The notes beneath the pieces were generated by a model. The model was not told the origin of the DNA. It saw only the letters and a list, made by a program, of their open reading frames with translations, and made no database searches. Position numbers and translations under genes: made by a program. A stretch of DNA of 12,244 bases from Phytophthora quininea (lineage: Eukaryota > Oomycota > Peronosporomycetes > Peronosporales > Peronosporaceae): assembly GCA_011947345.1 (NCBI GenBank), contig JAAVTG010000633.1:1-12244 (forward strand), in the 5' to 3' direction. The first letter of the stretch is position 1. Each line of letters begins with the position of its first letter. Below, in pieces: positions 1 to 8,078 of this stretch.

Positions 1-1
1 G

Positions 2-2035
2 TTTTTCCTCCGAATATTGCTCTGTAATCGAAGAGAGCCTACATCGTTCGAGAGTTTACGGAAGTTAACGGCGTCGTATGTCCCACGTTTTGGGACGCAG
101 CGTTACAATTGGGATATCTTGACAACGATCAAGAGGCTGCATGCATGACAGAGGCTGCAAGTTTTCAGATCCCATACCAACTCTCGACAGCTCTTCAGTA
201 CACAGTTAGTGTACTCGATGCCAAGAGACGTCCGGGTGTGGGACCAATTCCATGAGGAATTGAAGATATAGCGCATAAGCACCGGAACCTCCCCGAGTCT
301 ACACGGGAGACTGTGGTGTCGTTTGAGACGCTAAGAAGCGTGAACGATTTGCTAAAGGTGAGTGGGTATGCTGTGACCGATTTTGACCTTCCGCAGTTGA
401 GTGATTTCCGGAGTTTGGTTCGAGAGTCCCTTCTCGACAACAATCTCATACGCCGCGAGAAAGGCTACAGCAAGGACATTGGAGGCTATTGTTCGCGACG
501 AGGCCAAACTCAACGAAGGGCAGAAAGCCGTATTCGACCAGATCATACAAGCCGTCGAAGCCGAGTCAGGACATGAGGTATCGACGGCCAGCGCTTCGCG
601 TAACGACGGGGGCAGGTCATCCACGCGGGAAGTTTCACAAAAGCTTTTGTTGATGGGCCTGGTGGAACGGGAAAGTCTACGTTACTCGACGCATTTTGGC
701 CAGGGTGCGTCTGGATGGGAAGATTGCACTTGCTGTTGCGTCCAGTGGAATTGCATCTCCGCTTCCATGGGCGGGCGTACGGCGCATTCTACTTTCAAAA
801 TTCCGCTGAAACTGGACAAGGATTCTACGTGTTCGATTTTCAAACAGTCGCACCTGCGCAAGCTTATCCAGCAGACCAGTTTGGTCATTTGGGATGAAGC
901 TCCGATGACGCATCGCCACGCGTTTGAGGCTGTCGACCGAATGCTACGGGACATTGTGGATAACCCCAGGGAGCCTCGGCGGAAAGGTTTTTGTCCTCTC
1001 AGGAGGTGTCTGCCAGATCCTTCCTGTCGTGAAGAGGCACGCCTGCAGAAACGATCAACGCATGTATAAAGGAATCGCCTCTGTGGAGACACTTTTGCAG
1101 GTTCGGTTAACACAGAACATGCGCATTGGGAGCGAGGGGACAGGAGAAAGCGACGAGGATATCCTGTCTTTCTCTGATTTTGCTTGCCGTTGGGGAGGGT
1201 CGGCACGGAAAACGTGCTGATCTTGGCAATGACTACATCAAGATTCCTGCTGATATGCTGATCCCGAATCCTCCTGTAGAAGACGACGAGGACGAGGAAA
1301 TAGCTCCAGGGGCAATACCAAGGGGTATGACCCGCATCATTGACGCAATGTATGCCGACGTTGCGAATCCGGAGGTTGCGAGTGATGAATATTTTGCCAG
1401 TCGGACCATTTTGACTACGAACGAGACGGTACGGAGAATCAACGAGGCAGTCGCAGCTCGACTTCCGGAGACAGCGCGGGAGTATTTGTCGGTGGACTCG
1501 GTGGAGGATGATGACGGAACGTTGTTCGAGCAGGAGTTCCTCCACTCGGTGAACATGAACGGGATTCCACCTCACAGACTACTGCTCAAGAAGGGCATCC
1601 CCATCATGATGATGAGAAATCTGAACCCGGATCTTGACTGTGCAACGGAACGCGTCTACGAATCGTCGGCTTGAAGGACCACGTCATTCGAGCAACAATT
1701 ATGACTGGAGAACGAACAGGCCAAGAAGTACTCATCCCGAGAATTATGTTCGTGAGCGACGACGACAACTCCGATTTCCCCTTCCGGCTACGACGAAAGC
1801 AGTTCCCCGTGCAACCAGCATTCGCCATGACGATTAACAAGGCCCAAGGTCAGACGGTGTTAAACTTGGGGCTGTACTTGGCTTCCCGTGCTTTTCGCAT
1901 GGCCAGTTGTATGTGGCGTTGTCTCGCGTGACGTCCCGAAGCAAGTTCAAGGCATTGATTGAGTATCCAGAGTTCGTAGACCCGGACGGAGGAGTGTACA
2001 CGAGAAACATCGTGTACACGCAGATTTTCGATTAG
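2..2035 (+). pseudogene. Helitron PIF1-like helicase, fragment, heavily frameshifted (copy A)
   Basis: The product would be the helicase part of a Helitron RepHel protein, a 5'-3' DNA helicase of the PIF1/RecD-like SF1 group that unwinds DNA during rolling-circle transposition. The visible part begins at FFLRILLCNRREPTSFESL, a typical Helitron pre-helicase segment. Helicase pieces follow in several frames: a WDEAPMTHR Walker B box (about 888-914), a motif III altered to GGVCQ (about 1002-1016) and motif VI TINKAQGQT (about 1833-1859). The native stop TAG is at 2033-2035. Breaks include a deletion near 82, deletions near 229 and 267, a 2-base loss near 470, a 4-base loss near 646 that puts the Walker A codons out of frame with upstream sequence, and losses near 676, 976, 1033, 1635 and 1889. 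It cannot make a working enzyme. Confidence 0.88.
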
Positions 2036-2205
2036 GAGTCGAGGTGCATTGCTAGGCTAGGTGTAGTAGCTTGCCACTACGAACTAGAACCTAGCTTTAT
2101 GTTGGACAAATGGCACTTGGCAATTTTCGTGTTTTTATAAAGCATTTTATACGCCTGTACGTTTTAGATTGCACTACTTAGTAATTCGTGTAAAAGTTAA
2201 ATCAT
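2036..2205 (+). other. Helitron 3' non-coding region with inverted repeat (copy A)
   Basis: The interval lies between the helicase stop and the terminal hairpins. It holds a nested inverted repeat, CTAGGT (2057-2062) and GTAGT (2063-2067) facing ACTAC (2076-2080) and ACCTAG (2089-2094). An AT-rich stretch around 2120-2152 follows and could serve in transcript 3' end formation; that role is only inferred. Confidence 0.5.
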
Positions 2206-2280
2206 CCCGCCGGAGGCGGGCGGTCCACACAGCTGCATCGAACCATAACCCACCGCCGCGTAGCGGCGGCGCTCGGCTAG
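2206..2280 (+). other. Helitron 3' terminus: two hairpins and CTAG (copy A)
   Basis: Hairpin 1 is CCCGCC-GGA-GGCGGG (2206-2220). Hairpin 2 is CCGCCGC-GTA-GCGGCGG (2253-2269), followed by 7 bases and CTAG. A GC-rich hairpin just upstream of CTRR is the known signal for the end of rolling-circle transfer in Helitrons. The upstream hairpin is an additional feature of this family. Confidence 0.88.
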
Positions 2281-2290
2281 TCTTAGACTA
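2278..2290. repeat. Palindrome across the A/B Helitron joint
   Basis: The last three bases of copy A and the first ten of copy B form TAGTCT-T-AGACTA, a 6+1+6 palindrome centred inside the 5' end of copy B. It exists only where a 3' CTAG meets a 5' TC end. Confidence 0.75.
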
Positions 2291-2601
2291 CTACAAGAGA
2301 CTTGCTGTCTGTCCGTTTGTCTGTCGGTCGGTCGGTCCGTCGCCGAGTTTCGATGGACAAGATCCGGCGCTGCCATTGGCTGCCGAGCGCCAGCGACGGC
2401 GGCGCCCATTCGCCGAAAAGAGTTTCGGCCAATCGCTGCCGAGCGGAGCGAAGGCGGCCCGAGACGTGGACCACACCAATAGTAGGGTGGTCCACACCAA
2501 ACGTACTTAATGAAGAGGTCGATAGTAGTCCCACACACGTAGTCCCCCCAACCAAACGCGATGGAGCGTGGGAACGTTACCTGCGCTCGCTTGCGAAGAC
2601 G
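2281..2601 (+). promoter_or_regulatory. Helitron 5' terminus and non-coding leader (copy B)
   Basis: The first bases TCTTAGACTACTA match the 5' TC-type end of Helitrons. Nine GTCN tetranucleotides lie at 2307-2342. The rest is GC-rich, with CCAAT boxes on both strands (for example ATTGG near 2377 and CCAAT near 2430 and 2476) and a 9-bp inverted repeat, GTGGACCAC at 2466-2474 and GTGGTCCAC at 2487-2495. The CCAAT boxes may be promoter elements, but no transcription start can be placed. Open frames cross this stretch on both strands but resemble nothing recognised. Confidence 0.6.
2307..2342 (+). repeat. GTCN tetranucleotide tract, nine units
   Basis: Nine consecutive four-base units (GTCT, GTCC, GTTT, GTCT, GTCG x3, GTCC, GTCG) lie 26 bases inside the 5' end of copy B. 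Copies C (5050-5081) and D (7791-7822) lack one GTCT unit, so the tract varies in length like a short tandem repeat. Confidence 0.8.
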
Positions 2602-4778
2602 ATGCTATACAAGGACATCCCCAAGGAGTTCGTTTGGAAAGAGAAGTAGTGGGTTCGGCGCAAGCAGAAGAGAGAGGCACTAGAAAGAATAATCCATGTA
2701 ACCTCCCCGGACGCCGAGAAGTTTTTCCTCCGAATATTGCTCTGTAATCGAAGAGAGCCTACATCGTTCGAGAGTTTACGGACAGTTAACGGCGTCGTAT
2801 GTCCCACGTTTTGGGACGCAGCGTTACAATTGGGATATCTTGACAACGATCAAGAGTGGGCTGCATGCATGACAGAGGCTGCAAGTTTTCAGATCCCATA
2901 CCAGCTTCGACAGCTCTTCAGTACACTGTTAGTGTACTCGATGCCAAGAGATGTCCGTGGGTTGTGGGACCAATTCTATGAGGAATTGAATCGGGATATA
3001 GCGCATAAGCACCGGAACCTCCCCGAGTCTACACGGAGACTGTGGTGTCGTTTGAGACGCTAAGAAGCGTGAACGATTTGCTAAAGGTGAGTGGGTATGC
3101 TGTGACCGATTTTGACCTTCCGCAGTTGAGTGATTTCCCGAGTTTGGTTCGAGAGTCTCTTCTCGACAACAATCTCATACGCCGCGAGAAAGGCTACAGC
3201 ACAAGGACATTGGAGGCTATTGTTCGCGACGAGGCCAAACTCAACGAAGGGCAGAAAGCCGTATTCGACCAGATCATACAAGCCGTCGAAGCCGAGTCAG
3301 GACATGAGGTATCGACGGCCAGCGCTTCGCGTAACGACGGGGGCAGGTCATCCACGCGGGAAGTTTCACAAAAGCTTTTCTTTGTTGATGGGCCTGGTGA
3401 ACGGGAAAGTCTACGCTACTTCGACGCATTTTGGCCAGGGTGCGTCTGGATGGGAAGATTGCACTTGCTGTTGCGTCCAGTGGAATTGCATCTCCACTTC
3501 CCATGGGCGGGCGTACGGCGCATTCTACTTTCAAAATTCCGCTGAAACTGGACAAGGATTCTACGTGTTCGATTTTCAAACAGTCGCACCTGCGCAAGCT
3601 TATCCAGCAGACCAGTTTGGTCATTTGGGATGAAGCTCCGATGACGCATCGCCACGCGTTTGAGGCTGTCGACCGAACGCTACGGGACATTGTGGATAAC
3701 CCCAGGGAGCCTTTCGGCGGAAAGGTTTTTGTCCTCTCAGGAGATTTCCGCCAGATCCTTCCTGTCGTGAAGAGAGGCACGCCTGCAGAAACGATCAACG
3801 CGTGTATAAAGGAATCGCCTCTGTGGAGACACTTTTGCAGGTTCGGTTAACACAGAACATGCGCATTGGGAGCGAGGGGACAGGAGAAAGCGACGAGGAT
3901 ATCCTGTCTTTCTCTGATTTTTGCTTGCCGTTGGAGAGGGTCGGCACGAAAAACGTGCTGATCTTGGCAATGACTACATCAAGATTCCTGCTGATATGCT
4001 GATCCCGAATCCTCCTGTAGAAGACGACGAGGACGAGGAAATAGCTCCAGGGGCAATACCAAGGGTATGACCCGCATCATTGACGCAATGTATGCCGACG
4101 TTGCGAATCCGGAGGTTGCGAGTGATGAATATTTTGCCAGTCGGACCATTTTGACGACTACGAACGAGACGGTACGGAGAATCAACGAGGCAGTCGCAGC
4201 TCGACTCCGGAGACAGCGCGGGAGTATTTGTCGGTGGACTCGGTGGAGGATGATGACGGAACGTTGTTCGAGCAGGAGTTCCTCCACTCGGTGAACATGA
4301 ACGGGATTCCACCTCACAGACTACTGCTCAAGAAGGGCATCCCCATCATGATGATGAGAAATCTGAACCCGGATCTTGGACTGTGCAACGGAACGCGTCT
4401 ACGAATCGTCGGCTTGAAGGACCACGTCATTCGAGCAACAATTATGACTGGAGAACGAACAGGCCAAGAAGTACTCATCCCGAGAATTATGTTCGTGAGC
4501 GACGACGACAACTCCGATTTCCCCTTCCGGCTACGACGAAAGCAGTTCCCCGTGCAACCAGCATTCGCCATGACGATTAACAAGGCCCAAGGTCAGACGG
4601 TGTTAAACTTGGGGCTGTACTTGGCTTCCCGTGCTTTTCGCATGGCCAGTTGTATGTGGCGTTGTCTCGCGTGACGTCCCGAAGCAAGTTCAAGGCGTTG
4701 ATTGAGTATCCAGAGTTCGTAGACCCGGACGGAGGAGTGTACACGAGAAACATCGTGTACACGCAGATTTTCGATTAG
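2602..4778 (+). pseudogene. Helitron PIF1-like helicase, disrupted (copy B)
   Basis: This is the helicase half of a Helitron protein. The first in-frame ATG (2602) is followed by LYKDIPKEFVWKEK, then TAG at 2647-2649 where copies C and D have CAG. Reading resumes in the same frame through the pre-helicase region to about 3035, where one G is lost. A further G is lost inside the Walker A codons near 3399, so GPGGTGKS cannot be read. From 3431 a clean stretch gives Ia (GGRTAHSTFKIP), Walker B (WDEAP) and the canonical motif III GDFRQILPV. It then breaks at the T-run near 3835, with further indels near 3920, 4064, 4206 and 4630. The native stop is at 4776-4778. No HUH nuclease domain precedes it. 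The product is presumed non-functional unless the indels are assembly errors. Confidence 0.9.
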
Positions 4779-4948
4779 AGTCGAGGTGCATTGCTAGGCT
4801 AGGTGTAGTAGCTTGCCACTACGAACTAGAACCTAGCTTTATGTTGGACAAATGGCACTTGGCAATTTTCGTGTTTTTATAAAACATTTTATACGCCTGT
4901 ATGTTTTAGATTGCACTACTTAGTAATTCGTGTAGAAAGTTAAATCAT
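4779..4948 (+). other. Helitron 3' non-coding region with inverted repeat (copy B)
   Basis: This is almost identical to the region in copy A, with both arms of the inverted repeat intact (CTAGGT at 4799-4804 and ACCTAG at 4831-4836, with inner GTAGT/ACTAC arms) and an AT-rich segment downstream. No coding potential is seen. Confidence 0.5.
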
Positions 4949-5023
4949 CCCGCCGGAGGCGGGCGGTCCACACAGCTGCATCGAACCATAACCCACCGCC
5001 GCGTAGCGGCGGCGCTCGGCTAG
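4949..5023 (+). other. Helitron 3' terminus: two hairpins and CTAG (copy B)
   Basis: Hairpin 1 is at 4949-4963 and hairpin 2 at 4996-5012. Both stems are perfect and identical to those of copy A, with a 7-base gap before CTAG (5020-5023). Copy C begins at the next base. Confidence 0.88.
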
Positions 5024-5033
5024 TCTTAGACTA
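5021..5033. repeat. Palindrome across the B/C Helitron joint
   Basis: TAGTCT-T-AGACTA spans the exact junction CTAG/TC between copies B and C, identical to the A/B joint. Confidence 0.75.
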
Positions 5034-5341
5034 CTACAAGAGACTTGCTGTCTGTCCGTTTGTCGGTCGGTCGGTCCGTCGCCGAGTTTCGATGGACAAG
5101 ATCCGGCGCTGCCATTGGCTGCCGAGCGCCAGCGACGGCGGCGCCCATTCGCCGAAAAGAGTTTCGGCCAATCGCTGCCGAGCGGAGCGAAGGCGGCCCG
5201 AGACGTGGACCACACCAATAGTAGGGTGGTCCACACCAAACGTACTTAATGAAGAGGTCGATAGTAGTCCCACACACGTAGTCCCCCCCAACCAAACGCG
5301 ATGGAGCGTGGGAACGTTACCTGCGCTCGCTTGCGAAGACG
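5024..5341 (+). promoter_or_regulatory. Helitron 5' terminus and non-coding leader (copy C)
   Basis: This has the same layout as in copy B: TC-type end, eight GTCN units (5050-5081), paired CCAAT motifs, and the inverted repeat GTGGACCAC (5205-5213) / GTGGTCCAC (5226-5234). A run of seven Cs at 5283-5289 (six in copy B) interrupts the short frame that, in copy B, stays open upstream of the helicase ATG. That upstream frame is therefore unlikely to be real coding sequence. Confidence 0.6.
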
Positions 5342-7545
5342 ATGCTATACAAGGACATCCCCAAGGAGTTCGTTTGGAAAGAGAAGCAGTGGGTTCGGCG
5401 CAAGCAGAAGAGAGAGGCACTAGAAAGAATAATCCATGTAACCTCCCCGGACGCCGAGAAGTTTTTCCTCCGAATATTGCTCTGTAATCGAAGAGAGCCT
5501 ACATCGTTCGAGAGTTTACGGACAGTTAACGGCGTCGTATGTCCCACGTTTTGGGACGCAGCGTTACAATTGGGATATCTTGACAACGATCAAGAGTGGG
5601 CTGCATGCATGACAGAGGCTGCAAGTTTTCAGATCCCATACCAACTTCGACAGCTCTTCAGTACACTGTTGGTGTACTCGATGCCAAGAGACGTCCGTGG
5701 GTTGTGGGACCAATTCTATGAGGAATTGAATCGGGATATAGCGCATAAGCACCGGAACCTCCCCGAGTCTACACGGGAGACTGTGGTGTCGTTTGAGACG
5801 CTAAGAAGCGTGAACGATTTGCTAAAGGTGAGTGGGTATGCTGTGACCGATTTTGACCTTCCGCAGTTGAGTGATTTCCCGAGTTTGGTTCGAGAGTCTC
5901 TTCTCGACAACAATCTCATACGCCGCGAGAAAGGCTACAGCGGAAGGACATTGGAGGCTATTGTTCGCGACGAGGCCAAACTCAACGAAGGGCAGAAAGC
6001 CGTATTCGACCAGATCATACAAGCCGTCGAAGCCGAGTCAGGACATGAGGTATCGACGGCCAGCGCTTCGCGTAACGACGGGGGCAGGTCATCCACGCGG
6101 GAAGTTTCACAAAAGCTTTTCTTTGTTGATGGGCCTGGTGGAACGGGAAAGTCTACGCTACTTCGACGCATTTTGGCCAGGGTGCGTCTGGATGGGAAGA
6201 TTGCACTTGCTGTTGCATCCAGTGGAATTGCATCTCCACTTCTCATGGGCGGGCGTACGGCGCATTCTACTTTCAAAATTCCGCTGAAACTGGACAAGGA
6301 TTCTACGTGTTCGATTTTCAAACAGTCGCACCTGCGCAAGCTTATCCAGCAGACCAGTTTGGTCATTTGGGATGAAGCTCCGATGACGCATCGCCACGCG
6401 TTTGAGGCTGTCGACCGAACGCTACGGGACATTGTGGATAACCCCAGGGAGCCTTTCGGCGGAAAGGTTTTTGTCCTCTCAGGAGATGTCCGCCAGATCC
6501 TTCCTGTCGTGAAGAGAGGCACGCCTGCAGAAACGATCAACGCATGTATAAAGGAATCGCCTCTGTGGAGACACTTTTGCAGGTTCGGTTAACACAGAAC
6601 ATGCGCATTGGGAGCGAGGGGACAGGAGAAAGCGACGAGGATATCCTGTCTTTCTCTGATTTTTGCTTGCCGTTGGAGAGGGTCGGCACGAAAACGTGCT
6701 GATCTTGGCAATGACTACATCAAGATTCCTGCTGATATGCTGATCCCGAATCCTCCTGTAGAAGACGACGAGGACGAGGAAATAGCTCCAGGGGCAATAC
6801 CAAGGGGTATGACCCGCATCATTGACGCAATGTATGCCGACGTTGCCAATCCGGAGGTTGCGAGTGATGAATATTTTGCCAGTCGGACCATTTTGACGAC
6901 TACGAACGAGACGGTACGGAGAATCAACGAGGCAGTCGCAGCTCGACTTCCGGAGACAGCGCGGGAGTATTTGTCGGTGGACTCGGTGGAGGATGATGAC
7001 GGAACGTTGTTCGAGCAGGAGTTCCTCCACTCGGTGAACATGAACGGGATTCCACCTCACAGACTGTTGCTCAAGAAGGGCATCCCCATCATGATGATGA
7101 GAAATCTGAACCCGGATCTTGGACTGTGCAACGGGACGCGTCTACGGATCGTCGGCTTGAAGGACCACGTCATTCGAGCAACAATTATGACTGGAGAACG
7201 AACAGGCAAGAAGTACTCATCCCGAGAATTATGTTCGTGAGCGACGACGACAACTCCGATTTCCCCTTCCGGCTACGACGAAAGCAGTTCCCCGTGCAAC
7301 CAGCATTCGCCATGACGATTAACAAGGCCCAAGGTCAGACGGTGTTAAACTTGGGGCTGTACTTGGCTTCCCCGTGCTTTTCGCATGGCCAGTTGTATGT
7401 GGCGTTGTCTCGCGTGACGTCCCGAAGCAAGTTCAAGGCATTGATTGAGTATCCAGAGTTCGTAGACCCGGACGGAGGAGTGTACACGAGAAACATCGTG
7501 TACACGCAGATTTTGATTAGGAGTCGAGGTGCATTGCTAGGCTAG
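5342..7545 (+). pseudogene. Helitron PIF1-like helicase, disrupted, longest open segment (copy C)
   Basis: The first 416 codons (5342-6592) are open. They contain the pre-helicase region (DIPKEFVWKEKQWVRRK, about residues 5-21, and SFESLRTVNGVVCPTF), Walker A GPGGTGKST at residues 264-272, motif Ia GGRTAHSTFKIP, Walker B WDEAP at 343-347, and motif III as GDVRQ (381-385; GDFRQ is usual). At 6575 a T-run one base shorter than in copy D ends the frame just before LTQNMRIG. Later segments recover in other frames: motif V (IPIMMMRNLNPDLGLCNG, about 7080-7135), then a lost C near 7206, then motif VI (TINKAQGQT, YVALSR, to about 7413). One T fewer near 7511 removes the native stop at 7518-7520 and extends the tail to 7545. 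The ATG at 5342 is the first in frame. It starts well inside the normal protein, which confirms the missing N-terminal Rep half. Confidence 0.9.
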
Positions 7546-7691
7546 ATGTAGTAGCTTGCCACTACGAACTAGAACCTAGCTTTATGTCGGACAAATGGCA
7601 CTTGGCAATTTTCGTGTTTTTATAAAGCATTTTATACACCTGTATGTTTTAGATTAAACTACTTAGTAATTCGTGTAAAAAGCTAACTGAT
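7546..7691 (+). other. Helitron 3' non-coding region (copy C)
   Basis: This is the counterpart of the copy A and B tails. The outer left arm reads CTAGAT (7542-7547, overlapping the extended frame) against ACCTAG (7574-7579), so outer pairing is weakened. The inner GTAGT/ACTAC arms remain. The AT-rich segment is conserved. Confidence 0.5.
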
Positions 7692-7764
7692 CCCGCCGGA
7701 GGCGGGCGGTCCACACAGCTGCATCGAACCATAACCCACCGCCGCGTAGCGGCGGCTCAGCTAG
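7692..7764 (+). other. Helitron 3' terminus: two hairpins and CTAG (copy C)
   Basis: Hairpin 1 (7692-7706) and hairpin 2 (7739-7755) are intact. The gap to CTAG (7761-7764) is reduced to 5 bases (CTCAG). Copy D begins at the next base. Confidence 0.88.
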
Positions 7765-7774
7765 TCTTAGACTA
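7762..7774. repeat. Palindrome across the C/D Helitron joint
   Basis: TAGTCT-T-AGACTA spans the exact junction between copies C and D, identical to the other two joints. Confidence 0.75.
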
Positions 7775-8078
7775 CTACTAGAGACTTGCTGTCTGTCCGT
7801 TTGTCGGTCGGTCGGTCCGTCGCCGAGTTTCGATGGACAAGATCCGGCGCTGCCATTGGCTGCCGAGCGCCAGCGACGGCGGCGCCCATTCGCCGAAGAG
7901 TTTCAGCCAATCGCTGCCGAGCGGAGCGAAGGCGGCCGAGACGTGGACCACACCAATAGTAGGGTGGTCCACACCAAACGTACTTAATGAAGAGGTCGAC
8001 AGTAGTCCACACACGTAGTCCCACACAACCAAACGCGATGGAGCGTGGGAACGTTACCTGCGCTCGCTTGCGAAGACG
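7765..8078 (+). promoter_or_regulatory. Helitron 5' terminus and non-coding leader (copy D)
   Basis: The TC-type 5' end is followed by eight GTCN units (7791-7822), CCAAT motifs and the inverted repeat GTGGACCAC (7943-7951) / GTGGTCCAC (7964-7972). The arms and the 12-base spacer are unchanged from copies B and C, although the surrounding leader has several small indels. No gene is seen here. Confidence 0.6.

Larger units (their letters stand above)
1..2280 (+). mobile_element. Helitron copy A, left-truncated by the window
   Basis: This is the first visible unit of a head-to-tail Helitron array. The window opens inside the pre-helicase coding region, at the point matching positions 2721 of copy B, 5461 of copy C and 8198 of copy D. 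About 440 bases of its 5' part are therefore outside. It ends with two GC-rich hairpins and CTAG at 2277-2280, and copy B starts at the next base. It is the most decayed unit. Compared with the others it has several small deletions in its first 300 bases (near 82, 135, 229 and 267), a 4-base deletion just before the Walker A codons (about 646) and a lost G in motif V (about 1635). The assignment rests on near-identity to the complete copies and on the 3' end structure. Confidence 0.9.
2281..5023 (+). mobile_element. Helitron copy B, complete and non-autonomous (2743 bp)
   Basis: This complete unit runs from the 5' terminus TCTTAGACTACTA to the 3' CTAG at 5020-5023, which is preceded by a 7-bp hairpin. 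Order: GTCN tetranucleotide tract, non-coding leader, broken PIF1-type helicase frame, 3' tail. Helitrons normally encode a RepHel protein with an N-terminal HUH nuclease for rolling-circle transposition. Here only the C-terminal helicase part is present, so movement would need an autonomous relative acting in trans. Both borders are exact element-to-element joints (CTAG then TC). It carries nine GTCN units against eight in copies C and D, and is the only copy with the usual GDFRQ helicase motif III. Confidence 0.93.
5024..7764 (+). mobile_element. Helitron copy C, complete and non-autonomous (2741 bp)
   Basis: This unit has the same organisation as copy B. The 5' TC terminus lies directly after copy B's CTAG, and its own CTAG is at 7761-7764. 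It contains the longest uninterrupted helicase stretch of the window (416 codons from 5342) and the only copy in which motif VI can be read without a break. The gap between the terminal hairpin and CTAG is 5 bases instead of 7. As in the other copies there is no Rep/HUH nuclease. The head-to-tail position and shared deletion structure indicate descent from the same shortened parent. Confidence 0.93.

Noticed and set aside
682..1575. Long minus-strand open frame of 297 codons opposite the helicase (shorter counterparts at 6479-7060 and 9100-9768).
   Set aside because: It is antisense to recognised helicase motifs, its length changes between copies with the indels, and its translation resembles no known family. 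It is a shadow frame.
2197..2538. Open frames on both strands across the Helitron 3' end and leader.
   Set aside because: They cross the joint between two elements and run through GC-rich hairpins and the GTCN tract; the indel differences between copies break them, and no family is recognisable.
5342..6592. A host PIF1 helicase gene or tandem gene family.
   Set aside because: The Helitron-specific pre-helicase segment, the Helitron ends and the exact CTAG/TC joints identify the units as transposons.
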